From: Mesorhizobium sp. L-8-3
GTDB lineage: Bacteria > Pseudomonadota > Alphaproteobacteria > Rhizobiales > Rhizobiaceae
Direction: 5' to 3'
Length of the DNA stretch: 64,000 bases
NCBI RefSeq assembly: GCF_016756615.1
Contig: NZ_AP023262.1
Span: 5,829,501 to 5,893,500 of the forward strand
A program made the position numbers and the translations under genes. Below are positions 55,416-64,000 of this stretch, in pieces (within the stretch, counting starts at the first letter, position 1; each line of letters opens with the position of its first letter). The notes beneath the pieces were generated by a model. It was not told where the DNA came from. It saw nothing but the letters and a program-made list of their open reading frames with translations, and made no database searches.

Positions 55416-55574
55416 TGCTTGCGAAACGCCCGGCGCCAGAGGTCGCTTGGGGCGCGTCGTCCTGCTCGGGGCTGGCGGGCCGAAACGGCATGCGGCTATC
55501 CAAGCCATACCCGCACGGCGCCGACCGAGGATCCACGGAATTCACGACTGGCTGCAAGCTCGATGCTTCGGCAC

Positions 55575-56258
55575 CTACCTTGGGCGCCAGGTTCGGCTAC
55601 GCCGTCGTACCGGTGCGCTGCGCCCCCACGCTTCGGCACAGAGCCGGATCACGAGCAACGCACCCTCGACAAGAGTTTCCAGGTCCATGGCACCGGCCAC
55701 CTCGGTGGTCTCGCCTTCCCGCAGCGGCGGCACGTGAATGAAGCCGGACATTCCGGGCGCGAATTCATAGAGCACCGGCGAACGCGAGAGGTAAAACAGG
55801 TAGTTGCAGAGATAGCCGCCGGCATCGTCCGACCAGTCCACCGGAATACCCGCGGCCGCCAATGCGACATGCAACGCGTCCAGTGGCAGCGTCGACGCAA
55901 GTACGTCGTCACCGTCGCAGATCCTGGCTGCCTCCGGAACATGGCCGGAATTGTCGGGCTTGCCGCCATAGGCATTGCGCGCCAGGCGCTCAAGCACGAA
56001 GCCTGTTGCCGCGGCGCTCAGCCCGAAATGGATCGCGATATCGGGCTGTTGTGCCGCCGCCAGACGACGAAGTGCTTCCGGCAGCTTGGCATAATCCACG
56101 TCGAGGACTACCGCCGCGACGGCACCGACCGATGCGAGTTCGGGCAGCCGGTTGCGCAATTCCGCCACCAGCCGTTCCGTCGGATTGACCGGCGCGCCGG
56201 GAAAGGCCGAGAAGCCGGTCACCAGAATGCGTGGGCGTTCCGGACCGGCGCTCGTCAT
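55575..56258 (-). CDS. pcp: Pyroglutamyl-peptidase I (C15)
   Basis: 227-residue cysteine peptidase that removes N-terminal pyroglutamate. The catalytic triad is visible: Glu90 (GFVLERLARN), Cys151 (DDAGGYLCNYLFY) and His175 (GFIHVP). N-terminus ILVTGFSAFPGAPVNPTERLV is typical. About 15 C-terminal residues are Arg-rich and beyond the usual fold end. It starts 4 bp after the aspS stop, so it is the second gene of an aspS-pcp unit. Confidence 0.9.
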   Translation of the reverse strand: MTSAGPERPRILVTGFSAFPGAPVNPTERLVAELRNRLPELASVGAVAAVVLDVDYAKLPEALRRLAAAQQPDIAIHFGLSAAATGFVLERLARNAYGGKPDNSGHVPEAARICDGDDVLASTLPLDALHVALAAAGIPVDWSDDAGGYLCNYLFYLSRSPVLYEFAPGMSGFIHVPPLREGETTEVAGAMDLETLVEGALLVIRLCAEAWGRSAPVRRRSRTWRPR

Positions 56259-56262
56259 CGGC

Positions 56263-58053
56263 TCAGTCTTCCTTCTTCTGGGCCACGACCCGAAGGCCGA
56301 GCTCGCGCAGTTGCTGCGGCGTCGCCTCTGCCGGCGCGCTCATCAGCAGGTCGTAGGCCTGCTGGTTCATCGGGAACATGGTCACCTCGCGCAGGTTCTT
56401 CGCGCCGACCAGCAGCATGACCACGCGGTCGATGCCCGCGGCCATGCCGCCATGCGGCGGCGCGCCGTACTGGAAGGCGCGGTAGAGACCGCCAAAGCGC
56501 TCTTCCACGGTCTCACGCGACAGACCGACGATCTCGAAGGCCTTGACCATCGTCTCGGGCAGATGGTTCCGAATGCCGCCGGAGGCGATCTCGAAGCCGT
56601 TGCAGACCATGTCGTACTGGAACGCCTTGATCGAGAGTGGCTCCTGCCCATTGAGCGCGTCAATGCCGCCCTGCGGCATCGAGAATGGGTTGTGGCCGAA
56701 GTCGATCTTCTTCTCGTCCTCGTTCCATTCGAAGAACGGGAAATCGACGATCCAGCAGAGTTCGAACCGGTCGCGGTCGACGAGGTTCAGTTCCTCGCCG
56801 GCGCGCGTGCGCGCAGCACCTGCGAAGCTCACGAACTTCTTGGGATCGCCCGCAACGAAGAAGGCCGCGTCGCCGTCGGAGAGGCCGAGCTGGATACGGA
56901 TCGCCTCGGTGCGCTCCTCGCCGATGTTCTTGGCGATCGGGCCCGCACCCTCCAGCTTCTCGCCTTCCTTGCGCCAGAAGATGTAGCCGAGGCCAGGCTG
57001 GCCTTCGCCCTGCGCCCAGCTGTTCATGCGGTCGCAGAAGGCGCGCGAACCGCCGGTCCTGGCCGGGATCGCCCAGACCTCCGCCTTCGGATCGTTGGCG
57101 AGGATGTTGGCGAAGACCTTGAAGCCCGAGCCACGGAAATGCTCCGACACGTCCTCCATCACGATCGGGTTGCGCAGATCGGGCTTGTCGGACCCGTATT
57201 TGCGCATTGCGACGTCATAGGCGATGCGCGGGAACTCCCTGGTTACCGGCTTGCCCTCGGCGAAGGTCTCGAACACGCCGCGCATGACGGGTTCCATCGT
57301 CTGGAACACATCCTCCTGCTCGACGAAGCTCATTTCGAGGTCGAGCTGGTAGAACTCGCCGGGCAGCCGGTCGGCGCGCGGATCCTCGTCGCGGAAGCAG
57401 GGTGCGATCTGGAAGTAGCGATCGAAGCCCGACACCATGATCAGCTGCTTGTAGATCTGCGGCGCCTGCGGCAACGCATAGAAATTGCCGGGATGGATGC
57501 GCGACGGCACCAGGAAGTCGCGCGCGCCTTCCGGCGACGAAGCGGTGAGGATCGGCGTCGAATATTCGGTGAAACCCGCCTCGCCCATACGGCGGCGCAT
57601 TTCGGCGATGATCCTGGTGCGCGCAACGATGTTCTTGTGCAGCGTGTCGCGCCTGAGGTCGAGGAAACGGTATTTGAGGCGGATGTCCTCGGGATAGTCC
57701 GGCTCGCCGAAGACCGGCAGCGGCAGCTCCTTGGCCGAGGACAGCACTTCCATGTCGCGCGCGAAGATCTCGATCTCGCCGGTTGCGAGATTGGCATTGA
57801 TCGTCTCGGCCGTACGCGCCTTCACCTCGCCGTCGACGCGGATCACCCATTCGCCGCGCACCGTCTCGGCAGTCTTGAAGCAAGGCGAGTCCGGATCCGC
57901 GACGATCTGGGTCAGGCCGTAGTGATCACGCAGGTCGATGAAGAGCAGGCCGCCATGGTCGCGGACGCGATGGACCCAGCCGGACAGGCGGACGGTCTTG
58001 CCGACGTCGGATTTCTTCAGTTCGGCGCAGGTATGGCTGCGGTAACGATGCAT
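56263..58053 (-). CDS. aspS: Aspartyl-tRNA synthetase
   Basis: 596-residue class II synthetase. The OB-fold anticodon-binding domain begins [44 protein letters not shown]. Class II motifs: motif 1 near [11 protein letters not shown], motif 2 [10 protein letters not shown], and motif 3 GIDRVVMLL. The bacterial GAD insertion lies between motifs 2 and 3. In alphaproteobacteria this enzyme is often the non-discriminating type that works with GatCAB; the sequence read here does not settle this. pcp follows directly. Start ATG 58053. Confidence 0.97.
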   Translation of the reverse strand: MHRYRSHTCAELKKSDVGKTVRLSGWVHRVRDHGGLLFIDLRDHYGLTQIVADPDSPCFKTAETVRGEWVIRVDGEVKARTAETINANLATGEIEIFARDMEVLSSAKELPLPVFGEPDYPEDIRLKYRFLDLRRDTLHKNIVARTRIIAEMRRRMGEAGFTEYSTPILTASSPEGARDFLVPSRIHPGNFYALPQAPQIYKQLIMVSGFDRYFQIAPCFRDEDPRADRLPGEFYQLDLEMSFVEQEDVFQTMEPVMRGVFETFAEGKPVTREFPRIAYDVAMRKYGSDKPDLRNPIVMEDVSEHFRGSGFKVFANILANDPKAEVWAIPARTGGSRAFCDRMNSWAQGEGQPGLGYIFWRKEGEKLEGAGPIAKNIGEERTEAIRIQLGLSDGDAAFFVAGDPKKFVSFAGAARTRAGEELNLVDRDRFELCWIVDFPFFEWNEDEKKIDFGHNPFSMPQGGIDALNGQEPLSIKAFQYDMVCNGFEIASGGIRNHLPETMVKAFEIVGLSRETVEERFGGLYRAFQYGAPPHGGMAAGIDRVVMLLVGAKNLREVTMFPMNQQAYDLLMSAPAEATPQQLRELGLRVVAQKKED

Positions 58054-58255
58054 GGACCAAAATTCCGGTTTTGCAGGATTTCACACGAACCGGCACCGCT
58101 CAGAAGCGGCCGGTCCAAAAGTGGCGCGAAAAGCGCATGGGTACCGGCTTTTGTCAAGGTGAGGACGCGCGCGAGCGCCGGGAACCGGCTCGCAGAGGAT
58201 CATGACCGGTGTCTCCCAGCTGCCGCGTCGAGCGCAAGACCGGGCCGCGGACCGT

Positions 58256-58672
58256 TCAAAGCGACTTCTTGAGCCACACCATCTCGTGTCCCGGCGGGAA
58301 GTCGGCGAGACGCCCGAATTCCTCGTAGCCCTGCCGCTTGTAGAAATCGGGCGCCTGAAAAGTGAACGAACCCAGGAAGGCTCCGATGCAGCCCTTCTCC
58401 CGCGCGACCTCCTCGCCCTTCTCCAGAAGCCGGCTGCCGAGACCGCTTCGCCTGCGCGCCGGACTGACCCAGAGCCAGTCGACGAACAGCCACGAATATT
58501 CGATCTTGCCTTTGAGCCCTGCCTGGACGGCGCCGGCGGCGTCGCGCGCAACCACCCAGAGCGCCTCCTCGCCATATGGTCCGGCTTCGCCGGCATTATA
58601 TGCGTCCAGCCCCTCGCCGATCATGTCGCCGACCTCATCGGCGACGGAGTTGCTTACCGTCAACGTTACCAT
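58256..58672 (-). CDS. GNAT-family acetyltransferase
   Basis: 138-residue single GNAT domain. Acetyl-CoA motif A is VDWLWVSPARRRSGLGSRLLEKGEEVARE, with Q/R-x-x-G-x-G/A as RRRSGLG. Motif B is APDFYKRQGYEEFGRL. The N-terminal ADEVGDMIGEGLDAYNAGEAGPYGEEALWVVARD suggests the small-molecule or protein N-acetylating subfamily common in rhizobia. Substrate unknown. Stand-alone; the MFS gene starts divergently 207 bp away. Confidence 0.87.
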   Translation of the reverse strand: MVTLTVSNSVADEVGDMIGEGLDAYNAGEAGPYGEEALWVVARDAAGAVQAGLKGKIEYSWLFVDWLWVSPARRRSGLGSRLLEKGEEVAREKGCIGAFLGSFTFQAPDFYKRQGYEEFGRLADFPPGHEMVWLKKSL

Positions 58673-58879
58673 CGTCTTGCTCGCGCTTTCGCAGAACGCA
58701 GCCGCCCGCCGCGTGTCGCAGCTTTGCTGGCAAGATCAGCGCACCCGGAACGGGACGATTGCGCGACGCAGGATAGTCTATTGGGACAGCTTGCGAAATG
58801 CGTCGCTCCAGGGCCGATCGTGTCGCATTGCCGGCGTCATCGCTCTATACAGGTCGACGATGCTTCGCCAACCGCTCTG

Positions 58880-60118
58880 ATGTCCTCAATCCGCCCGCTG
58901 ATCCCCCTTCTGGTCGCCGCCGGCATCCTGCTCGGCGGCAACGGGCTCCAAGGCACCCTCATCGCGCTTCGCGGCGCGCAGGAAGGCTTCTCTCCGGCCG
59001 TCATCGGCTTCATGGGAACCGCCTATTTCGGGGGGTTCCTGTTGGGCTGCCTGGCGATCACTGCGATCATGAAATCCGTTGGGCATGTGCGGTCTTTCTC
59101 GGCCCTGGCCGCGATCGCATCGGCCGGCACGCTGATGCTCATCCTGGTCATCGACCCGGTCATGTGGTCGGCGATCCGCTTCGCGACAGGCTTCTGCTTC
59201 GCCGGCCTCTTCACGATCATGGAGAGCTGGCTGAATTCCGGCGTCCGAAACGAGGATCGTGCACGCGTCCTTGCCATCTACCGGATGGTCGACATCGGCG
59301 CGGTCACGGGAAGCCAGTTTCTGATTCCCATATTCGGCGCCGACGGTTTCACCATCTTCGCCATCATGTCGATCATGATCACAGTCTCGCTCGTGCCCGT
59401 CTCGCTCGGCGACCGGTCGAACCCGGCGCCGCCGGAAAACGTGAAGCTCGATCTCGGCCGCGCCTGGCGCATCTCTCCCCTCGCGGCGATCGGCTGCATC
59501 GCAGTCGGCGTGACCAACAGCGCGTTCCGGACGCTGAGCCCGGTCTATGCCGAGCAGATCGGCATGTCGGTGACCGACGTCGTCACCTTCGTCAGCGTCG
59601 GCATCATCGGCGGGGCCATGATCCAATATCCGCTCGGCTATCTTTCCGATCGCCGGGACCGGCGCATGGTCCTGCTCGCGACAACCGGCTGCGCCATGGT
59701 GGCGGCCCTGGCGCTCGCGTTCCTGGCCGGCAGCAACCCGCTCGCCAATTTCATCATCGTCTTTGTCTTCGGCTCCTTCGCGATGCCGCTCTATTCGCTC
59801 TCCGCCGCCCATGCCAACGACCGCGCCGACAAGGGCGAATTCGTGCTGGTGAACGCGGCACTCATGCTCTTTTATTCGTTCGGCGCGATTGGCGGGCCGC
59901 TGATCGCCTCGACCGTCATGCAGCGGCTGGGGCCGTCCTGGCTGTTCGTCTTCAGTGCCGTGGTCTACGCCGTCTTCATCCTGATCATCGTCTACCGCAT
60001 GGGCGCGCGTCCCGGCGTCCCGGCCAGAAGCCGGAGCCGCTTCATCGCGCTGCTCAGGACATCGACCGTCTTTGCCCGGCTGGCCCGTCGGAACGGCGAC
60101 GGCGACAAGGTCGAATAG
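58880..60118 (+). CDS. MFS transporter (YcaD-like)
   Basis: 412-residue, 12-helix transporter. Helices 1-2 (LIPLLVAAGILLGGNGLQGTLIALRGAQEGFSPAVIGFMGTAYFGGFLLG) and FCFAGLFTIMESWLNSGV fit the YcaD-like subfamily, where M-E-S-W-x-N after helix 5 is conserved. Motif A appears as GYLSDRRDRRMVLL in the second half. ATG 58880 (MSSIRPLIP) starts the first helix; the open frame upstream to 58202 is antisense to the GNAT gene and not part of the product. Substrate unknown. Confidence 0.86.
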   Translation: MSSIRPLIPLLVAAGILLGGNGLQGTLIALRGAQEGFSPAVIGFMGTAYFGGFLLGCLAITAIMKSVGHVRSFSALAAIASAGTLMLILVIDPVMWSAIRFATGFCFAGLFTIMESWLNSGVRNEDRARVLAIYRMVDIGAVTGSQFLIPIFGADGFTIFAIMSIMITVSLVPVSLGDRSNPAPPENVKLDLGRAWRISPLAAIGCIAVGVTNSAFRTLSPVYAEQIGMSVTDVVTFVSVGIIGGAMIQYPLGYLSDRRDRRMVLLATTGCAMVAALALAFLAGSNPLANFIIVFVFGSFAMPLYSLSAAHANDRADKGEFVLVNAALMLFYSFGAIGGPLIASTVMQRLGPSWLFVFSAVVYAVFILIIVYRMGARPGVPARSRSRFIALLRTSTVFARLARRNGDGDKVE

Positions 60119-60233
60119 CGCGCCAGAACCTCCCTCACCCGGCCAATGAGCGAGAAATGGGCCCTTGGCGGCTTGACGCAGGCGGCCCGGGCTGAAATGG
60201 AGAGACGTGATCGTTCCTGACTAAAGATTTTTC

Positions 60234-61391
60234 ATGGAATTGATAAAAACTCAGAAAGAGCTCGAAAGCGCCATCATGGCGCTCGAAAAAGCGGAATTTG
60301 TCACCGTCGACACGGAATTCATCCGCGAAACGACGTTCTGGCCTGAGCTCTGCCTCATCCAGATGGCAGCTCCCGGCGTGAACGCGCTGGTCGATCCGCT
60401 GGCCGAAGGCATCGATCTGAAGCCGTTCTTCGAGTTGATGGCGAACGAGGCGGTGACCAAGGTCTTCCACGCCGCGCGCCAGGACATAGAGATCATCTTC
60501 CATCGCGGCGGACTGATCCCGCATCCGGTCTTCGACACGCAGGTTGCCGCCATGGTCTGCGGTTTCGGCGACAGCGTCTCCTACGACCAGCTCGTGCAGA
60601 AGATCACCGGCGCGCATCTCGACAAATCCTCCCGCTTCACCGACTGGCGGCACCGGCCGCTGTCCGACAAGCAACTCACCTACGCGCTCGCAGACGTCAC
60701 CCACCTGATCGACGTCTACCGGCATCTCCGGGACGAGCTGGAGCGCGAAGGCCGCGCGCACTGGCTGAACGAGGAGATGGACGTCCTCACGGCGCGCGAG
60801 ACCTATGACCCGCATCCGGAGGACGCGTGGAAGCGCCTCAAGATGCGCCTGAAGAAGCCGCACGAGCTCGCGGTCGTGCAGGCGGTCGCAGCCTGGCGAG
60901 AGCGTGAGGCACGCGAACGCAACGTGCCGCGCGGCAGGGTGCTGAAGGACGACGCCATATACGAGGTTGCGCAGCAGCAGCCACGCGACGCCACGGCACT
61001 GGCGCGCCTGCGCACTACGCCGAAGGGCTGGGAACGCTCCTCTGTCGCAACAGCACTGCTTTCGGTGGTGAATGCGGCACTCGAAATTCCCAAGGAGCAG
61101 ATGCCGAAGCTGCCGAAGCCCCAGCAGACGCAGGAGGGATCGAGCGCTGCGGCGGAACTCCTGAAGGTGCTGCTGCGCCTGACAGCGGAAAAGGAAGGCG
61201 TCGCCGCCAAGGTGCTCGCTTCCGGCGACGATATCGACCGCATCGCCTCGGAGGGAGAAAAGGCGGACGTAGCTGCCCTGCATGGCTGGCGGCGCGAGGT
61301 GTTCGGCGAGCAGGCGCTGCGCCTCGTACGCGGCGAGATCGCACTCAAATTCGAGCGGCGCAGGATCGCCGTCTTCGAAACCGGAACCTGA
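60234..61391 (+). CDS. rnd: Ribonuclease D
   Basis: 385-residue 3'-5' exoribonuclease for tRNA and small-RNA 3' ends. DEDDy residues are in place: Asp and Glu in TVDTEFIRETTFWPELCLIQ, Asp in HAARQDIEIIF, and YALADVTHL with the Tyr/Asp pair. A HRDC domain follows at about 210-290 (WKRLKMRLKKPHELAVVQAVAAWREREARERNVPRGRVLKDDAI). Normal length. It is convergent with ppx, with 38 bp between stops. Confidence 0.95.
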   Translation: MELIKTQKELESAIMALEKAEFVTVDTEFIRETTFWPELCLIQMAAPGVNALVDPLAEGIDLKPFFELMANEAVTKVFHAARQDIEIIFHRGGLIPHPVFDTQVAAMVCGFGDSVSYDQLVQKITGAHLDKSSRFTDWRHRPLSDKQLTYALADVTHLIDVYRHLRDELEREGRAHWLNEEMDVLTARETYDPHPEDAWKRLKMRLKKPHELAVVQAVAAWREREARERNVPRGRVLKDDAIYEVAQQQPRDATALARLRTTPKGWERSSVATALLSVVNAALEIPKEQMPKLPKPQQTQEGSSAAAELLKVLLRLTAEKEGVAAKVLASGDDIDRIASEGEKADVAALHGWRREVFGEQALRLVRGEIALKFERRRIAVFETGT

Positions 61392-61429
61392 GAGAGACCG
61401 GACCTGACGGTCCCGCCTCCCCGTGCTCG

Positions 61430-62944
61430 TCAATCTCCCACGACCAGTTCCAGGTTTCGGCCGGTGAGTCTCGAGAGCTGCGCGAGACGCCCGGCCGGGC
61501 GTTCGCCGTTCAAAGCGGCGTGCAAACGCGGAATGACCAGGGCCAGCCCGCCGCCGGGGCGCGTCTCCCATTTCAGCGTCGGGATGACGCCTGGCATGGA
61601 GGCCGAAAAAAGATAGACGACCCGGAGCACCGCGCCCAGCAGCCGCGCCCGTTCAAGAAGGCGCGGCGTCGCCAGCGCCCGCATCTGCGGCGAGATGGCC
61701 TCGTCGAACACGCCCTCGTGGCGGAACATGTTGGCGAGCGCGATGAAGGCGCGGCCGGGGTGGTCAACCCCGATGAAGGACGCATGCGCGATGATGTTGA
61801 GCGACTGGGTGCCGCGATATTCGGGATGGGCGCGCCAGCCGATGTCGGCCAGCAGGCAGGCGGCGCGCCGGTAGCGCGCCTCGTCCTCGGTCTCGTCGAC
61901 GCCGAAGGCTTGGAAGGCAGAGCCGGTCCACTCCGCGAGTTCATGCGCGTGGTTGACCGAGCGCGCCCGCAGCAAAGCCAGTTCCTCCGATGCGGAGATC
62001 AGCGGATCACTGCGCTGCTCTTCCGGTGACAGCAGGGAATAGAGGAAACCCTCGCGCACGCCCAGTGCGGAGATGATGATCTTCGACGGCTTCTGCGCGG
62101 CGATGATTTCCTGCAACACGGCCGCGCCATAGGGCAGAAGCGCACGACGGCTCTTCGAGACACGCTCGATGCCCCTGATCTTATCGAGATCGCCGCGCAC
62201 GACCTGCTTCAGGAAGGCGGCCGAGCTCTCCACGCCCATCTCATAGTGGTGCATGACTGCAAGCGGATAGTCGATCGTGTTCATGTGCAGCCGGGCGAGG
62301 TTTCGCCAGGTGCCGCCGACCGCGTAGAAGGGCCTGCCCTGCCCGGCCTCCAGCAATTTCGCGCGGGTGAGTTCCTTGCGCGCGATGCGCGTCGCCGTGG
62401 CCGGGGAACTCTTCGACATGTCCTGCAGGCGCAGACCGCCGAGCGGCAAGGTAATGCCGTCGCCGATCGTCTCGCCTGATATGTCGACCAGTTCCAGGCT
62501 GCCGCCGCCGAGGTCGCCGGCGATCCCGTTTGCCGGGTGGAAACCGGAGATGACGCCCAGCGCCGAGTAATAAGCTTCCTCCCGTCCGCTGAGCACACGG
62601 ATCTGCGTGCCCAGGATCTCTTCGGCCCGATGGATGAAGTCCATTCCGTTCTGTGCTTCGCGTGCGGCGGCCGTGGCGATCACAAAAAACTGCTCGGCGC
62701 CGGCCTGCTCGGAAAGGGCGCGAAAGCGGCGGAACTCCTCGACCGCTCGCTTCACGGCATCGGGATCGAGCTTTCCGGTCGTGACGATGCCGCGGCCGAG
62801 CCCGGCCAGCATCTTCTCGTTGAACAGGATGGTCGGCGAGCGTGCGATGCCCTCATAGATGACCAGGCGAATCGAATTGGAGCCGATATCTATGATGGAT
62901 AGCGGCCGACGGTCCTGGAGCCGGCCCTGGGAATTTCCGATCAT
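61430..62944 (-). CDS. ppx: Ppx/GppA-family exopolyphosphatase
   Basis: 504-residue ASKHA-fold enzyme removing terminal phosphate from polyphosphate, or pppGpp in the GppA subgroup. Phosphate motifs: [42 protein letters not shown] and [14 protein letters not shown]. The C-terminal half is an HD-like helical domain ([19 protein letters not shown]...[28 protein letters not shown]). Its start overlaps the ppk1 stop (ATGA), so synthesis and breakdown of polyphosphate are coupled in one operon. Confidence 0.93.
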   Translation of the reverse strand: MIGNSQGRLQDRRPLSIIDIGSNSIRLVIYEGIARSPTILFNEKMLAGLGRGIVTTGKLDPDAVKRAVEEFRRFRALSEQAGAEQFFVIATAAAREAQNGMDFIHRAEEILGTQIRVLSGREEAYYSALGVISGFHPANGIAGDLGGGSLELVDISGETIGDGITLPLGGLRLQDMSKSSPATATRIARKELTRAKLLEAGQGRPFYAVGGTWRNLARLHMNTIDYPLAVMHHYEMGVESSAAFLKQVVRGDLDKIRGIERVSKSRRALLPYGAAVLQEIIAAQKPSKIIISALGVREGFLYSLLSPEEQRSDPLISASEELALLRARSVNHAHELAEWTGSAFQAFGVDETEDEARYRRAACLLADIGWRAHPEYRGTQSLNIIAHASFIGVDHPGRAFIALANMFRHEGVFDEAISPQMRALATPRLLERARLLGAVLRVVYLFSASMPGVIPTLKWETRPGGGLALVIPRLHAALNGERPAGRLAQLSRLTGRNLELVVGD

Positions 62945-64000
62945 GCTTTGACGGCTGCGTTCGCTTTCTTCTGACGCTTGAACTGCGCGATGCGTTTGGG
63001 AGCATGGGACTTCAGCGCTCCGCCACGGCCGGACAGGCTCGGATTCGTCATGAAATATTCCTGCGCGTTGAACGGTTCCTCGCCTTCGTCCGGCACGACC
63101 CGGCGCGAGGTTCCGTCAGGCAATACTTCGAAACTTTGCTGATTGTCCATGATGTTTCCGAGCATGATCTGGCCCAGCACCTGCTCATGCACAGTCGGAT
63201 TGGTGATCGGCACCAGCGTCTCGACCCGCCGGTCGAGATTGCGCGGCATCATGTCGGCCGAGCTGATATAGACGATGGCCTCGTCGGACGGCAGCCCATG
63301 ACCGTTGCCGAAGCAATAGATGCGGCTGTGCTCGAGGAAACGGCCGACAATCGACTTGACCCGGATGTTCTCCGAAAGACCGGGCACCTGCGGCCGCAGA
63401 CAGCATATGCCGCGCACCACCAGATCGATCTCCACGCCTGCGCTGCTCGCCTCGTAAAGAGCGTCGATCACGATCGGATCGACCAGGGAGTTCATCTTCA
63501 TCCAGATGCGCGCGGGCCGCCCCTCCCGAACATGGCGCACCTCGTCGGCGACGTGGCCGAGGATTCGGCTCCTCAGCGTGTAGGGGGAGATGGCGAGCCG
63601 CATCTCCTGGGCAGGCTCGGCATAGCCGGTGATGAAATTGAAGATCTGCGCAACGTCGCGCGCAATCGTCGGATCGCAGGTGAAATAGGAAAGGTCGGTA
63701 TAGATGCGGGCCGTGATCGGGTGATAGTTGCCGGTGCCGAGATGCACATAGTTGCGCAGCTTCTGGTCCTCGCGGCGGACGACCAGCGACATCTTGGCAT
63801 GCGTCTTCAGCTCGATGAAGCCGAAAACCACCTGGACGCCGGCGCGTTCCAGGTCTCGCGCCCAGCGGATATTCGCCTCTTCGTCGAAGCGGGCCTTCAA
63901 CTCCACCAGCGCCGTCACCGACTTCCCAGCCTCGGCGGCATCGATGAGAGCACGCACGATCGGGCTGTCGTTCGAGGTGCGATAGAGCGTCTGCTTGATG
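62941..64000 (-). CDS. ppk1: Polyphosphate kinase 1, C-terminal part (gene cut by window end)
   Basis: About 353 residues of the C-terminal half of PPK1, which makes polyphosphate from ATP. The frame runs off the right edge; an internal GTG at 63957 is not the start. Visible: [69 protein letters not shown], where the THAKM His lies at the autophosphorylated His of E. coli [29 protein letters not shown] and [30 protein letters not shown] follow. The lysine-rich tail is beyond the usual end. ppx follows by a 4-bp overlap. Confidence 0.95.
   Translation of the reverse strand, partial: IKQTLYRTSNDSPIVRALIDAAEAGKSVTALVELKARFDEEANIRWARDLERAGVQVVFGFIELKTHAKMSLVVRREDQKLRNYVHLGTGNYHPITARIYTDLSYFTCDPTIARDVAQIFNFITGYAEPAQEMRLAISPYTLRSRILGHVADEVRHVREGRPARIWMKMNSLVDPIVIDALYEASSAGVEIDLVVRGICCLRPQVPGLSENIRVKSIVGRFLEHSRIYCFGNGHGLPSDEAIVYISSADMMPRNLDRRVETLVPITNPTVHEQVLGQIMLGNIMDNQQSFEVLPDGTSRRVVPDEGEEPFNAQEYFMTNPSLSGRGGALKSHAPKRIAQFKRQKKANAAVKA

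Noticed and set aside
56152-58272. 706-codon plus-strand frame opposite aspS and pcp
   Set aside because: Antisense of two conserved enzymes; composition and lack of motifs argue against coding.

Overview
The window is GC-rich, tightly packed DNA from an alphaproteobacterium of the order Hyphomicrobiales (Rhizobiales), most likely the Mesorhizobium/Phyllobacteriaceae side. The inference rests on gene content and order: a DUF177-plsX-fabH-ihfA-merR string followed by tRNA-Pro; glyA, nrdR, ribD, ribE, ribH and nusB in one direction; a MarR-type ldtR next to an L,D-transpeptidase gene; a HemB whose zinc cysteines are replaced by Asp; a potassium-independent proton pyrophosphatase; and a ppk-ppx pair. 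No phage, plasmid-transfer, transposase or CRISPR genes were seen.

Layout. 1-4.6 kb: end of an exopolysaccharide cluster (export protein, GT4 glycosyltransferase, polyprenyl-phosphate sugar transferase, O-antigen-ligase-like protein). 4.6-5.5 kb: tRNA-Pro(GGG), an odd tRNA-like gene and a small ribbon-helix-helix protein. 5.6-7.3 kb: a secreted serralysin-type RTX metallopeptidase. 7.5-12 kb: the lipid-synthesis/IHF block on the minus strand, with DUF177 and a cytochrome bc1 chaperone. 12-15 kb: bamE and hppA, convergent on a strong terminator. 15-19 kb: an osmoprotectant ABC transporter with the YehZYXW layout. 19-23.3 kb: an MFS gene, then nusB-ribH-ribE-ribD.

23.3-29.6 kb is the accessory part. 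A flavin-dependent halogenase-like gene and an unusual MFS transporter lie between ribD and nrdR. A VapBC toxin-antitoxin pair lies between the intact nrdR and a second, truncated copy of nrdR. The two nrdR copies share a perfect 374-bp direct repeat. So the usual glyA-nrdR-ribD run has been opened at two points.

29.6-41.7 kb is mostly housekeeping: glyA, L,D-transpeptidase plus LdtR, a hydroxyisobutyryl-CoA hydrolase-like enzyme, hemB, small membrane and DUF proteins, bpt (N-degron leucyltransferase), an EamA transporter, an SDR enzyme and an AI-2E family transporter. 42.2-45.3 kb encodes a 1,028-residue RTX protein built from long internal repeats; its C-terminal module matches that of the metallopeptidase 37 kb away, suggesting a shared type I exporter that is not in this window. 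45.5-50.7 kb is a tetR-adaptor-RND efflux operon with clear palindromic operators. 50.8-55.4 kb holds an ArsR-type regulator with a small membrane protein, parC and an unrecognised secreted protein. 55.6-64 kb holds pcp, aspS, a GNAT, an MFS transporter, rnd, ppx and the 3' part of ppk1.

All calls come from reading the sequence without database searches. Start codons were moved inward wherever an RBS, an ATGA overlap or the family N-terminus favoured it.
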